Of a stretch of 64,000 nucleotides of DNA, positions 32,197 through 41,006 are shown in pieces. The position numbers and the translations under genes were made by a program. The notes under the pieces are model-generated. The model searched no databases and was not told the DNA's origin. It saw only the letters and a program-made list of their open reading frames with translations. This DNA is from Pseudonocardia oceani. Its GTDB lineage: Bacteria > Actinomycetota > Actinomycetes > Mycobacteriales > Pseudonocardiaceae. The stretch spans positions 2,790,001 to 2,854,000 of the forward strand of contig NZ_JADQDF010000001.1 in NCBI RefSeq assembly GCF_019263585.2, given 5' to 3'. The number at the start of each line of letters is the position of its first letter. The first letter of the stretch is position 1.

Positions 32197-33080
32197 GGCG
32201 TTCGGCGTCGCTCCGCGAGACGTCCTGCGACCAGCGCCAGCGGCGCCCACGCGTCCCGGCCCCGGCGGACGACGGCGAACGCGCGCAGCAGCACGTCGGG
32301 CCCGCGCAGCGGGAGCAGTCGCACGCCCTCCCGCACGGCCACGGACTCGGCGAGCAGGCCCACCCCGAGCCCGGCCGCGACGAGGTCCTGGACGAGGTCG
32401 AGGCTGTCGGCGCGGTGCACGATCCGCGGCGTGAACCCGGCGTGCGCGGCCAGGGCGGCGACCACCCGCTCGTCGGCGTCGTTGCGCGAGTTGACGATCC
32501 AGTCCGCGTCGCGGTGACGGGCGACGACGGCGTGCGCGGTCCCGCCCACGTCGGCGGTTCCGGCCGGCACGGCGAGGCCCCACCGGGCGGTCCACAGCGG
32601 CGTGGCCTCGAAACGGTCGTCGAGGGTGCGGGGGGCGAGGGCGTAGTCGTAGACGAGCGCGAGGTCGACCGCGTCCTCGGCGAGCAGGTCGAGCGCCTCG
32701 GACGGCTCGTGCTCGGCGATCAGCATCTGCACCCGGGTGCCCCGCAGCGAGGCCAGCAGCGGCACCAGGGAGCGCCGGATCGCCGTGGCGAAGCCGGCCA
32801 CGCGCACCGACCCCGCGGGCTCCGCGTCCGGGTCGAGGTCGGCCCGCGCCGCGTCGACGGCCGCCAGGATCGTGACGGCGTGGTCGGCCAGCCGCCGCCC
32901 GGCGGGGGTGAGCCGGACCCGCCGCCCGACCGGCTCCAGCAGGGCCGCCCCGGCCTCCCGGGCGAGCGCGGCGATCTGCTGCGACACCGTCGACGTCGTG
33001 ACGCCCAGCTCGTCGGCCACCTCACGCATCGAGCCGAGCCGGGCCAGGGCCACGAGCAGCTCCAGTCGGCGCGTCTCCAT
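32193..33080 (-). CDS. LysR family transcriptional regulator
   Basis: This 295-residue protein has an N-terminal helix-turn-helix (ELLVALARLGSMREVADELG, then VTTSTVSQQIAALAREAG, about 7-45) and the periplasmic-binding-like effector domain (SVRVAGFATAIRRSLVPLL, then DLVQDLVAAGLGVGLLAESVA). The short-helix N-terminus is typical of actinobacterial LysR proteins. It is divergent from the EamA exporter with 73 bases between starts, so it very likely controls that exporter. Confidence 0.9.
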   Translation of the reverse strand: METRRLELLVALARLGSMREVADELGVTTSTVSQQIAALAREAGAALLEPVGRRVRLTPAGRRLADHAVTILAAVDAARADLDPDAEPAGSVRVAGFATAIRRSLVPLLASLRGTRVQMLIAEHEPSEALDLLAEDAVDLALVYDYALAPRTLDDRFEATPLWTARWGLAVPAGTADVGGTAHAVVARHRDADWIVNSRNDADERVVAALAAHAGFTPRIVHRADSLDLVQDLVAAGLGVGLLAESVAVREGVRLLPLRGPDVLLRAFAVVRRGRDAWAPLALVAGRLAERRRTP

Positions 33081-33153
33081 CCATGGATCATGAACGGTAC
33101 GTGCAGGGAAGTCACGTGGACGCGAACGGTCGCGGTCGCCTGTACTGGTCCGC

Positions 33154-34083
33154 GTGAGCACCTCCGTCCCCACTGCATCGGCCCCCGGAGCATCGGCCCG
33201 GTCCGGCACCGCCCTCGCCGTCGTCGCCATGCTCTGCGTCCAGCTCGGCCTCGCCGTCTCCGTCGGCCTGATCGACCGCCTCGGCACCGAGGGCACGGCG
33301 TGGCTGCGGCTCGCGTGGGCCGGGCTCCTGCTGGCCGTGCTGGTCCGGCCCCGCCTGCGCGGGTTCACCCGGCGCGGCCTGCTGACCTGCGTCCTGCTCG
33401 GGGTGGTGACGGCCGCGCTCACGTTCCTGTTCATGGCCGCCGTCGCGCGCATCCCGCTGGGCACGGCGAGCGCACTGGAGTTCCTCGGGCCGCTCGGCGT
33501 CGCGGTGGTCCGTGGGCGGGGGCGGGCCCGACTGTGGGCCGGCGTCGCCGCGGTCGGGGTACTCCTGCTGACCGAGCCGTGGCGCGGCGGCGTCGATCCC
33601 GTCGGCATCGGGTTCGCTCTGGCGGCGGCCTTCTGCTGGGCCGGTTACATCGTGCTGACGCAGAAGGTCGGCGACGAGGCGACCGGGCTGCGCGGGCTCG
33701 CGGTGTCGATGCCGGTCGCGGGCCTCACCGCCACGGCGGTCGTCGCGCTCACCGACGCGCCCGCCGTCCTCGGGGCCCTGGACCCACAGCTCCTGCTCGT
33801 CGGGCTCGGGCTCGCCGTGCTGCTGCCGGTGGTGCCGTTCAGCCTGGAGATGCTGGCGCTGCGCCGACTCACCACCGCCGCCTTCGGCACGCTCATGGCG
33901 CTGGAGCCGGCGATCGCCCTGCTCGTGGGGCTGGTCGCGCTGCAGCAGGTGCCGGGGTGGAGCGCGGTGCTGGGCATCGGGTTCGTCGTGGCGGCGGGGA
34001 TCGGGGCGGAGCGGACGGGGGCGCGGATGGCCGCCGGGCCGCCGGGAGCCGGCGGCCCGGCGGTTCAGTCCGCGAGCGTGTAG
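33154..34083 (+). CDS. EamA/RhtA-like DMT family exporter
   Basis: This 309-residue membrane protein has ten predicted helices in two EamA repeats. The first has [19 protein letters not shown], then [19 protein letters not shown]; the second has [20 protein letters not shown]. RhtA-like members export amino acids such as threonine or homoserine. The GTG start at 33154 is divergent from the LysR gene. The C-terminus ([17 protein letters not shown]) is encoded by a 15-bp stem-loop that appears to double as the terminator. Confidence 0.88.
   Translation: MSTSVPTASAPGASARSGTALAVVAMLCVQLGLAVSVGLIDRLGTEGTAWLRLAWAGLLLAVLVRPRLRGFTRRGLLTCVLLGVVTAALTFLFMAAVARIPLGTASALEFLGPLGVAVVRGRGRARLWAGVAAVGVLLLTEPWRGGVDPVGIGFALAAAFCWAGYIVLTQKVGDEATGLRGLAVSMPVAGLTATAVVALTDAPAVLGALDPQLLLVGLGLAVLLPVVPFSLEMLALRRLTTAAFGTLMALEPAIALLVGLVALQQVPGWSAVLGIGFVVAAGIGAERTGARMAAGPPGAGGPAVQSASV
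34031..34063. terminator. 15-bp perfect hairpin inside the EamA 3' end
   Basis: ccgccgggccgccgg (34031-34045) and ccggcggcccggcgg (34049-34063) pair perfectly around the loop gag. It lies within the EamA coding end and just beyond the convergent lipase stop (34065), so it can terminate lipase transcription and possibly EamA. Confidence 0.65.
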
Positions 34084-35180
34084 GACCTCAGCCCGGGTTC
34101 GGCCGCCACCTTGGGGTGCAGCGCGAGCTGCTGCGCGATCGTGGCGACGAGCGCCGCGTAGTTGCCGGGGAAGGCCACCGGATCGACTCCCGGCATGAAC
34201 AGCTGGGCGCAGACGGCCGGGTCGATGCGGCCGGGCTCGGCCGGCCCGTCGTGGTCGAGGGCGTCGATCGCCAGCGCGTGGGCGACCGGGTCGTAGGTGC
34301 CGACGGCGAGGTGCTCGGAGGTGACGCCGGTGGGACAGACGTCCTGCAGCGCCACGTTGGTGATGTCGCCGTCGCCGGTGTGCAGCGACGTGGTGCCGGT
34401 GTCGTCGAGGTTGGGCTGCACGAACTCGTCGGTGCGGGTGTAGATCTGGGTGTAGGAGATCCCGGCGAACGTCTCCTGCCGGGAGTTGATCGCCTGCGTG
34501 TAGTGCGAGTTCGACGTCTGCTGCCACAGCGACTCCGAGCAGCCGGTGGCCGGGGTGCAGAGCACGCCGTTGATCGCGATGCTGCCGTGGTTGGTGGCGG
34601 CGAGGGCGACGTAGTCGTCGACCATCGGACGCAGGTCCGGCCAGAACCTCAGGGCGAACCGGGGCTCGGTGCCGCCCTGGCTGTGCCCGACGACGTCGAC
34701 CCTCCGGCCGCTCATCCCGTGCACCGCACGGATGGCGTGGACGACGTACTCGGCCGAGACCTGCGTGTCGGTCATGGCGTGGTTCGGCAGGGTCACCGAG
34801 CAGTAGGGTCGACCGAGCTCGTCCAGGGCCGGGAACCAGTTCCAGCCGAAGTCGTCGGTCGGGGTGAGGGTCGTGCCGGGCACGAACAGCACGACCTCGG
34901 TCTCGGCGTCCACGGCGTTCGCGGTGCAGCGCAGCGCGGCGTCGAGGGCGGACTCCGGCACCTCGAGCTCCGGCCCGGGCCGGTCGATCGGGGCGAACTC
35001 CTCGTCCGGGATCGTGGGCGGCGGGAGCGGCAGTGACGACGGCGCGACGACCGGGAAGGGCGAGGGCGTGAGCGGAGGCAGGGGCGCGGGCGCGGCCAAC
35101 GCCTGCCCCCCGAGCAGGAACCCGGCGAGGCCGACCACCGCCAGCGTCGCCATCATGCGACGCGACTTCCCTGTACCCAT
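34065..35180 (-). CDS. Secreted lipase / esterase (alpha/beta hydrolase)
   Basis: This is a 371-residue protein. An N-terminal signal peptide (about 1-30, [19 protein letters not shown] then QALA) precedes a Pro-rich linker to about residue 70. The catalytic domain has an oxyanion stretch [10 protein letters not shown] and the nucleophile elbow VGHSQGG (Ser167). It also carries paired Cys residues ([18 protein letters not shown]) compatible with disulfides. The fold resembles the Candida antarctica lipase B-like bacterial group. GGAGG before the ATG at 35180 fixes the start. It is divergent from the QsdR-like regulator. Confidence 0.87.
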   Translation of the reverse strand: MGTGKSRRMMATLAVVGLAGFLLGGQALAAPAPLPPLTPSPFPVVAPSSLPLPPPTIPDEEFAPIDRPGPELEVPESALDAALRCTANAVDAETEVVLFVPGTTLTPTDDFGWNWFPALDELGRPYCSVTLPNHAMTDTQVSAEYVVHAIRAVHGMSGRRVDVVGHSQGGTEPRFALRFWPDLRPMVDDYVALAATNHGSIAINGVLCTPATGCSESLWQQTSNSHYTQAINSRQETFAGISYTQIYTRTDEFVQPNLDDTGTTSLHTGDGDITNVALQDVCPTGVTSEHLAVGTYDPVAHALAIDALDHDGPAEPGRIDPAVCAQLFMPGVDPVAFPGNYAALVATIAQQLALHPKVAAEPGLRSYTLAD

Positions 35181-35190
35181 GACATCCTCC

Positions 35191-35243
35191 GTTACAGACA
35201 CTTCAGTATGTAACAGCACGACACTCTCGGTCGTTGCTGTAAC
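35191..35243. promoter_or_regulatory. Candidate TetR operator cluster between lipase and QsdR-like genes
   Basis: Three related elements occur: gttacaga (35191-35198), tgtaacagca (35209-35218) and tgctgtaac (35235-35243, reverse complement gttacagca). They occupy the AT-richer centre of the divergent region between lipase and the TetR-type regulator. Binding by that regulator is inferred. Confidence 0.45.
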
Positions 35244-35320
35244 TACCTCAACGCGAGAAGGACCGCGACGGTGACGATGGCGCGTTCAGCGGCTCGCCTA
35301 CTGCGACGAACGGAGTAGTA

Positions 35321-35923
35321 GTGGCGCCACGAACCCCCCTCCAGCGGCAGCTCGCGCACGGCCGCGGGCCCGCCCGGGCCACTCCGCTCGATGCCCTCGA
35401 CCTCGCCCGCGCGTGGTTCAACCAGGGCCGGCGCCTCGACATCCAGGCACTGGCGGGCGAGCTCGGCGTCAGCCGGGTGACGATGCACCGCTGGGTCGGC
35501 ACGCGCGAGCAGTTGCTGGTCGAGGTGCTCTGGGCGAGCGCCGACCGGTCCCTCGCCCGGCTGTGGACGGCGGTGCAGGCCGCGGAGGGCGCGGGGAGCC
35601 GCACCGCCGAGGTGCTCAGCCGGTGGGCCGAGGATGTGATCGCGCACCCGGGCATCCGGAAGATGCAGTCCGACGAGGCCGAGCTCATCGCGCGGCTGCT
35701 CACGCACGACGCCAGCGAGTTCCAGCGCCGGCTCATCGAGCGGGTCGCGCAGTTCCTGGAGGAGGACTTCACCGCGGGCCGCGTGACGATCGACCTGACC
35801 GCGGACGAGCTCGCCTACGCCACCGTCCGGCTCGTCGAGTCCTTCGTGCACACCCCCGCGATCACCGGTGGGGCACCCGACCCGGCCCGCAACGCCCGCG
35901 TCCTGCGCGCGCTGCTCCGCTGA
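35321..35923 (+). CDS. TetR/QsdR family transcriptional regulator
   Basis: This 200-residue protein has a helix-turn-helix in ALDLARAWFNQGRRLDIQAL, then AGELGVSRVTMHRWVGTREQLL (about 25-65). The C-terminal domain has DLTADELAYATVRLVESFVH. The N-terminal pattern matches QsdR, a TetR regulator of gamma-lactone catabolism in Rhodococcus. In this window it faces a secreted lipase rather than a lactonase. The GTG start follows CGGAG. Confidence 0.87.
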   Translation: MAPRTPLQRQLAHGRGPARATPLDALDLARAWFNQGRRLDIQALAGELGVSRVTMHRWVGTREQLLVEVLWASADRSLARLWTAVQAAEGAGSRTAEVLSRWAEDVIAHPGIRKMQSDEAELIARLLTHDASEFQRRLIERVAQFLEEDFTAGRVTIDLTADELAYATVRLVESFVHTPAITGGAPDPARNARVLRALLR

Positions 35924-35936
35924 ACGAGGAGCACCC

Positions 35937-36431
35937 GTGCCCGTGACGATCGCGCCGTACGCCGCGGAGCACCGGCAGGCCGTCCTGGACCTGTCGCTGC
36001 GGGCGTGGGAGCCGGTGTTCCCACAGGTCCTGGACGCCGTGCCGCGCTTCGTGTACGACGCGTTCTACCCCGACGGCTGGCGTGCGCGGCAGCTCGCCGA
36101 CCTCGCCGCCGTGCTGGACGACGAGCCGGGGAACGTCGACGTGGCCCTCGTCGACGGCGTGGTCGCAGGGTGGATCTGCACGCGGCTGCACCCGGGCGAC
36201 GACATGGGCGAGGTGTACGTGCTCGCCGTCGACCCGGCTCACCAGCGGCACGGCGTCGGGGCGGCGCTCACGGCCCGCGCGTGCGACCGCGTGCGTGCGG
36301 CCGGGCTGCGGATGGTGATGGTCGAGACGGGCGGCGACCCCGGGCACGCCCCGGCGCGGGCGGCGTACGAGTCGCTCGGCTTCGTGCCGTGGCCCGTCGC
36401 CCGGTACTTCAGGGACCTGCGGGAGCAGTGA
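35937..36431 (+). CDS. GNAT family N-acetyltransferase
   Basis: This 164-residue protein has the acetyl-CoA-binding core VYVLAVDPAHQRHGVGAALT (about 92-111, R/Q-x-x-G-x-G/A) and the last GNAT strand pair ARAAYESLGFVPW. AACGAGGAG precedes the GTG at 35937, 13 bases after the TetR stop, so it is in the same operon. It lies upstream of the rifamycin phosphotransferase gene but is separated from it by an independent regulatory element. The acceptor substrate is unknown. Confidence 0.88.
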   Translation: MPVTIAPYAAEHRQAVLDLSLRAWEPVFPQVLDAVPRFVYDAFYPDGWRARQLADLAAVLDDEPGNVDVALVDGVVAGWICTRLHPGDDMGEVYVLAVDPAHQRHGVGAALTARACDRVRAAGLRMVMVETGGDPGHAPARAAYESLGFVPWPVARYFRDLREQ

Positions 36432-36465
36432 TCGTTCCCGCCCTCTCCACGGTATAGCCGACCCC

Positions 36466-36485
36466 GGGGCTTGCGGCAAGACCCC
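36466..36485 (+). promoter_or_regulatory. Rifamycin-associated element (RAE) upstream of rph
   Basis: ggggcttgcggcaagacccc is a near-perfect inverted repeat (ggggcttg/caagacccc around cgg). It closely resembles the rifamycin-associated element described upstream of rifamycin-inactivation genes and helR in actinobacteria. It lies 56 bases before the rph start. It predicts rifamycin-inducible expression. Confidence 0.8.
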
Positions 36486-36541
36486 GGTCGGCCCGCAGAA
36501 TCGCGGCCGATCGGTCGGGGCCAGCAGTGAGAGGTGCAGAC

Positions 36542-39139
36542 ATGCCGGACACGGGACTCCTGCTGGACCTGCGGGAGGTCGGCGAGGCGCACGTCGCCGT
36601 CGTCGGGGGCAAGGGCGCGCATCTGGGGGCGCTGTCGCGGATCGACGGCGTCACCGTGCCGCCCGGTTTCTGCGTGACGACGGAGGCCTTTCGCCGGATC
36701 GTGGCGCCCTCGCTCCACGGCCTGCTCGACCGGCTCTCGGGCGTGGCACCCGACGACCGGGAGGCGGTCCGCGCGCTGAGCGCCGAGGTGCGCCGGACCG
36801 TCGAGGCGGTGGCCGTGCCGGACGACCTCGCGGCCGCGGTCACCGACGCGCTCGCCGGGCTCGGCGACGACGCGGCCTGCGCCGTCCGCTCCAGCGCGAC
36901 GGCCGAGGACCTGCCGACGGCCTCCTTCGCGGGCCAGCAGGACACCTACCTCAACGTCGTGGGCCCGGCCTCGGTCCTGCGGCACGTCAGCCGGTGCTGG
37001 GCGTCGCTGTTCACCGAGCGGGCCGTGACCTACCGGCAGCGCCACGGCATCGACCACCGCGCCGTCGACATGGCCGTGGTCGTGCAGCGGATGGTGTTCC
37101 CGCAGGCCGCAGGCGTGCTGTTCACGGCCGACCCCGTCACGTCCGACCGCCGGACCACCTCCGTCGAGGCCACCCTCGGCCTCGGCGAGGCCCTGGTGTC
37201 GGGTCTGGTCACCCCGGACGTCCACACGGTGCGCGACGACGCGGTCGTCGCCCGGGCGGTCGGCACGAAGAAGGTCGCGATCGTCCCCTCACCCGGGGGC
37301 GGCACCGAGGAGCAGGCGGTCGACCCGGCGCTGCAGGACCGGCCCGCGCTGACCGACGCGCAGGTCGTGGCGCTCGCGCGGCTCGGTCGACGGATCGAGG
37401 CGCACTTCGGGAGCCCGCAGGACGTCGAGTGGTGCCTCGTCGACGGCGGCTTCGTGATCGTCCAGAGCCGCCCGATCACCACGCTGTTCCCCGTGCCCGA
37501 GACCTCCGACGGCGAGAACCACGTGTACCTCTCCGTCGGGCACCAGCAGATGATGACCGACCCCATGAGGCCGCTCGGACTCTCGTTCTGGCAGATGACG
37601 ACGCCCGCTCCGATGGCGGAGGCGGGCGGGCGGCTCTTCGTCGACGTGACGCGGAGGCTGGCCTCCCCGGCGGCCCGCGACGGGATCGTGGAGGTCCTGG
37701 GCCGGTCCGACCCGCTCACCGGTGACGCCCTGCGGACCCTCCTCGCGCGCGACGGCTTCCTCCGCCCGCTGCCGGACGCGCCCGCCCCCGCGCCGCTGCC
37801 CGGCAGCGGCACCACGGAGCCCCCGGAGACCGATCCCGCGATCGTGACCGAGCTGATCGGGCAGAGCCGCGAGTCCGTCGCCGCCGCCGAGCGCGCCATC
37901 GCCGGGCTGTCCGGGGAGGCGCTGCTGGACGTCGTCGAGTCCGACCTGCAGGAGCTGCGGCGGATCCTGTTCGACCCGCGCAGCAACCGTGTCTTCCTCT
38001 CGGCGATGGAGGCCGTGGAGTGGCTCAACGACCGGCTGCACGAGTGGCTGGGTGAGAAGAACGCGGCCGACGTGCTCACGCAGTCGGTCCCGCACAACGT
38101 CACCTCGGAGATGGGGCTGGCGCTCCTGGACGTCGCCGACGCGATCCGCCCGCACCCGGAGGTGGTGGCGTTCCTGGAGCAGGTCGAGGACGACGACTTC
38201 CTCGACGAGCTCAGCGCGCTCCCGGGCGGGCACGGGGCGCGCGACGCCGTCGAGGGGTGGCTCGACGAGTACGGCGCGCGCTGCGTCGGCGAGATCGACA
38301 TCACCCGGCCGCGCTGGAGTGAGCACCCCTCCGCGCTCGTGCCCGTCATCCTCGGCCACGTCCGCAACTTCGAGCCGGGCGCTGCCGCACGGCGCTTCGA
38401 GCAGGGGCTGCAGGAGGCGCGAGCGAAGGAGCAGGACGTGCTGGAGCGCCTGCGCGCCCTGCCGGGCGGCGAGGAGAAGGCCGCGGAGACGGAGGAGCGG
38501 ATCGAGCGCGTGCGCACCTTCATCGGGTACCGGGAGTACCCCAAGTTCGGGATGGTCCGCCGCTACGCCGTCTACAAGCGGGCCCTGACGGCCGAGGCCG
38601 AGCGGCTGGTGCGGGCCGGCGTGCTGCGCACCGAGGACGACGTCCACTTCCTGCGGTTCTCCGAGCTCCGCGACGTCGTGCGCACCGGTCAGGTCGACGA
38701 GGGGCTCCTCGCGCGGCGGCGGGAGGCGTTCCGGACCTACGCCGCGCTCACCCCGCCCCGCGTCCTCACCTCCGACGGCGAGGCCCTCACCGGCTCCTAC
38801 CGGCGCGACGACGTCCCGCCCGGTGCGCTCGTCGGGCTACCGGTGTCGGCCGGGACCGTCGAGGGGCGGGCGCGGATCGTGCCGGACATCGCGCAGGCCG
38901 ACCTCGAACCCGGCGACATCCTGGTCACCGCGTTCACCGACCCGAGCTGGACACCGCTGTTCGTGGCGGTCGCCGGCCTGGTCACCGAGGTGGGCGGCCT
39001 GATGACCCACGGAGCCGTGATCGCCCGGGAGTACGGGCTGCCCGCCGTGGTCGGCGTCGTCGACGCCACCCGACTGCTCGTCGACGGCCAGCGGATCCGC
39101 GTGCACGGGACCGACGGCTTCGTGGAGGTGCTGGCCTGA
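36542..39139 (+). CDS. rph: Rifamycin-inactivating phosphotransferase
   Basis: This 865-residue protein is the canonical Rph length. The N-terminal ATP-grasp/PPDK-N domain (about 1-330) contains VVGGKGAHLGALSRIDGV, then VPPGFCVTTEAF, CAVRSSATAEDLPTASFAGQ and DVEWCLVDGGFVIVQSRPIT. A rifampicin-binding helical domain follows (about 330-760). The C-terminal swivelling His domain has GGLMTHGAVIAREYGLPAV with phospho-carrier His823. It transfers the beta-phosphate of ATP to the C21 hydroxyl of rifamycins, giving resistance. The ATG at 36542 follows GAGAGG; a GTG at 36527 is also in frame. The upstream RAE strengthens the call. Confidence 0.95.
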   Translation: MPDTGLLLDLREVGEAHVAVVGGKGAHLGALSRIDGVTVPPGFCVTTEAFRRIVAPSLHGLLDRLSGVAPDDREAVRALSAEVRRTVEAVAVPDDLAAAVTDALAGLGDDAACAVRSSATAEDLPTASFAGQQDTYLNVVGPASVLRHVSRCWASLFTERAVTYRQRHGIDHRAVDMAVVVQRMVFPQAAGVLFTADPVTSDRRTTSVEATLGLGEALVSGLVTPDVHTVRDDAVVARAVGTKKVAIVPSPGGGTEEQAVDPALQDRPALTDAQVVALARLGRRIEAHFGSPQDVEWCLVDGGFVIVQSRPITTLFPVPETSDGENHVYLSVGHQQMMTDPMRPLGLSFWQMTTPAPMAEAGGRLFVDVTRRLASPAARDGIVEVLGRSDPLTGDALRTLLARDGFLRPLPDAPAPAPLPGSGTTEPPETDPAIVTELIGQSRESVAAAERAIAGLSGEALLDVVESDLQELRRILFDPRSNRVFLSAMEAVEWLNDRLHEWLGEKNAADVLTQSVPHNVTSEMGLALLDVADAIRPHPEVVAFLEQVEDDDFLDELSALPGGHGARDAVEGWLDEYGARCVGEIDITRPRWSEHPSALVPVILGHVRNFEPGAAARRFEQGLQEARAKEQDVLERLRALPGGEEKAAETEERIERVRTFIGYREYPKFGMVRRYAVYKRALTAEAERLVRAGVLRTEDDVHFLRFSELRDVVRTGQVDEGLLARRREAFRTYAALTPPRVLTSDGEALTGSYRRDDVPPGALVGLPVSAGTVEGRARIVPDIAQADLEPGDILVTAFTDPSWTPLFVAVAGLVTEVGGLMTHGAVIAREYGLPAVVGVVDATRLLVDGQRIRVHGTDGFVEVLA

Positions 39140-39150
39140 CCGGAAACCCG

Positions 39151-39179
39151 TTGGCCGGCCGGCGCGGCACGGCTACCGT
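39151..39179 (+). promoter_or_regulatory. Promoter of alpha/beta hydrolase gene, probably leaderless
   Basis: TTGGCC (39151-39156) and TACCGT (39174-39179) are 17 bases apart. The GTG start lies nine bases after the -10, leaving little or no 5' UTR. No ribosome site is present. Confidence 0.6.
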
Positions 39180-39188
39180 CCCGGCACC

Positions 39189-39929
39189 GTGCCGACACCC
39201 CTGCGCTTCACCTCGGAACAGCGCCTCGACGACGTCCTCGAGCGCCACTTCACCCTGGACGACGTCCCCGGCATCCTGTGGACGCCCGATCCCGGCCCCG
39301 CACCGGCCCCGCTGGTGCTGGTCGGCCACCCCGGCGGGCTGGACAGGATGCACCCGCGGCTCGCCGCCCGGGCCCGGCACACGGCGAGGGAGGGCTTCGC
39401 CTCGGCGACCCTCGAGCTCCCCGGCGCCGGCGACCGGCCCCGGTCCGCGACCGCGGAGCAGGCCCGCGCCGACCTGCAGGGCGCACTGGCCGCGGGCCGC
39501 CGGGTCGACGACGGGATCGTCGACCGCCTCGTCCTGCCGCTGGTCGAGCGGGCGGTCCCGGAGTGGCGGGCCGCCCTCGACTCCCTCCTCCCGCTGCCCG
39601 GACTCGGCGGCCCGGTCGGCTACTCGGGCGGCGTGATCTCGGTCGGCGTCCGGCTGGCGGTGGTGGAGCCGCGCATCACGGCCGCCCTGCTGTTCGCCGG
39701 GAGCTACGTGCCCCGGCTCATCGTCGAGGAGGCCCGGCAGGTGGACATCCCGCTGCTGGTCCTGCTGCAGTGGGACGACGAGGGCAACGACCGGCAGGTG
39801 GCGCTGGACCTGTTCGACGCCCTCGGGTCGCGGGAGAAGACGCTGCACGCCAACACGGGCGGCCACACGGGCGTGCCGCATTTCGAGGGCGACGACGCGA
39901 ACCGGTTCTTCGCGCGACACCTGAGGTGA
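39189..39929 (+). CDS. Alpha/beta hydrolase (dienelactone hydrolase-like)
   Basis: This 246-residue protein has an early strand-loop APLVLVGHPGGLDRMHPR, the nucleophile elbow VGYSGGVISVG (Ser of GxSxG, about residue 143), an acid-bearing QWDDEGND and a catalytic His candidate in NTGGHTGVPHFEG. The triad looks complete, unlike the dienelactone-hydrolase-fold protein at 10739. It is a single-gene unit after rph with its own promoter. Its stop lies directly against the tRNA-like repeat at 39930. Confidence 0.8.
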   Translation: MPTPLRFTSEQRLDDVLERHFTLDDVPGILWTPDPGPAPAPLVLVGHPGGLDRMHPRLAARARHTAREGFASATLELPGAGDRPRSATAEQARADLQGALAAGRRVDDGIVDRLVLPLVERAVPEWRAALDSLLPLPGLGGPVGYSGGVISVGVRLAVVEPRITAALLFAGSYVPRLIVEEARQVDIPLLVLLQWDDEGNDRQVALDLFDALGSREKTLHANTGGHTGVPHFEGDDANRFFARHLR

Positions 39930-39960
39930 GCGGAAGCGGGTGATCCGAGCCGCGGGACCC
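39930..39960. repeat. Degenerate duplicate of the tRNA-Ser(TGA) 3' end (putative att remnant)
   Basis: The plus strand at 39930-39960 begins gcggaagcgg and continues through gatccgag to gggaccc. The tRNA-Ser gene at 41549-41580 begins gcggaagcgg and continues through gattcgaa to cggaccc. About 26 of 31 positions agree with one indel, by eye alignment. The two copies bracket the TetR-remnant/SDR/nitroreductase cassette, the layout of attL and attR. Confidence 0.5.
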
Positions 39961-40002
39961 GGGCGCGGTCGGCGTCGATCACCTGATCGTGCAGGCCCCT
40001 GG

Positions 40003-40230
40003 TCATGACACGGCGTACCGGGCGGTGGTGGTGCGGACAGCCTCGTCGACCACCTGAGCGACGCGTTCGGCGCTCACCTCCCAGCCCGGCACGAGGAGGG
40101 CCGGCCAGAGGACGTAGTTGGAGATCATGCCCAGGAACTGGGTGGCGGCGAGGTCCACGTCCTCGACCCGCACCGTTCCCGCCTCGTGCTCGGCGAGGAG
40201 GTAGCTGCGTACGGACTCGAAGTAGGATAC
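40003..40230 (-). pseudogene. C-terminal remnant of a TetR family regulator
   Basis: On the minus strand, in a frame without a start codon, the sequence reads SYFESVRSYLLAEHEAGTVR, then VEDVDLAATQFLGMISNYVL, WPALLVPGWEVSAERVAQVV and DEAVRTTTARYAVS, then stop. The pattern DLAATQFLGMISNYVLWPAL is the typical C-terminal domain of TetR regulators. The DNA-binding half is missing. The homology ends at about 40230, exactly where the plus-strand SDR homology begins, so one deletion removed the 5' ends of both divergent genes. Confidence 0.65.
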
Positions 40231-40250
40231 CCCGCTTCGACGACCAGACC

Positions 40251-41006
40251 GTGCTCGTGACCGGCGGGAGCGGCGGCCAGGGCTCGAGCCATGTGCGCGC
40301 CTTCCACGCGGAGGGAGCGAACGTGGTGATCGCCGGGATCGACGCCGAACGCGGCGCCGCTCTCGCCGATGAGCTCGGGACCCGTGCTCCCTTCACCCGG
40401 CTCGACGTCACCGACGAGGGCTCGTGGTCCGCCGCTGTACTGGCCGCCGAGAGCGCCTTCGGCGCCCTGGACGTGCTCGTCAACAACGCGGGCGTGCAGA
40501 ACCCGCCTGCGACGATCGAGGACACGGAGCAGGCCGCGTGGTCGCGCATCCTCGCCGTCAACCTCACAGGGACCTTCCTCGGCATCAAGGTCGCAGCCCC
40601 GGCTCTGCGCCGCGCAGCAGGGGGAGCCATTGTCAACATCGCCTCGACCATGGGCCTGGGCGGCACGGCTCACTACGCGCCGTACGTCGCCAGCAAGTGG
40701 GCCGTGCGAGGCCTCACCAGAACGGCGGCGCTGGAACTCGGCCGCGACCACATCCGGGTGAACACCATCCACCCCGGCGTGATCGCGACCCCCTTCATCC
40801 ACGAACCAGCAGCCGGCGCCACCGCGGCGATCGCCGACTTCTACTCTCCCGGGCCGTTCGCCGTCCCCCGGCTCGGGGAGCCGACCGACGTCACTCGGCT
40901 CCTGCTGTTCCTCACGTCATCGGACGCGTCGTTCATCACGGGGTCGGAGTACGTCATCGACGGTGGGCTCCTGCTCGGCCCCGCCCTTCGGGCCGACACC
41001 GCATGA
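40251..41006 (+). CDS. 5'-truncated short-chain dehydrogenase/reductase (SDR)
   Basis: This classical SDR has the cofactor motif VTGGSGGQGSSHVRAF, the NNAG motif (VLVNNAGVQNPP), the catalytic Ser/Tyr/Lys region IASTMGLGGTAHYAPYVASK and HPGVIATPF. SDR homology starts at about 40233 (RFDDQTVLVTGG) with no start codon there. The usual first few residues were lost at a deletion junction with the TetR remnant. The GTG at 40251 is the nearest in-frame start and keeps the whole Rossmann motif, so activity is possible if it is expressed. No ribosome site is visible. It overlaps the next gene as ATGA. Confidence 0.65.
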   Translation: MLVTGGSGGQGSSHVRAFHAEGANVVIAGIDAERGAALADELGTRAPFTRLDVTDEGSWSAAVLAAESAFGALDVLVNNAGVQNPPATIEDTEQAAWSRILAVNLTGTFLGIKVAAPALRRAAGGAIVNIASTMGLGGTAHYAPYVASKWAVRGLTRTAALELGRDHIRVNTIHPGVIATPFIHEPAAGATAAIADFYSPGPFAVPRLGEPTDVTRLLLFLTSSDASFITGSEYVIDGGLLLGPALRADTA

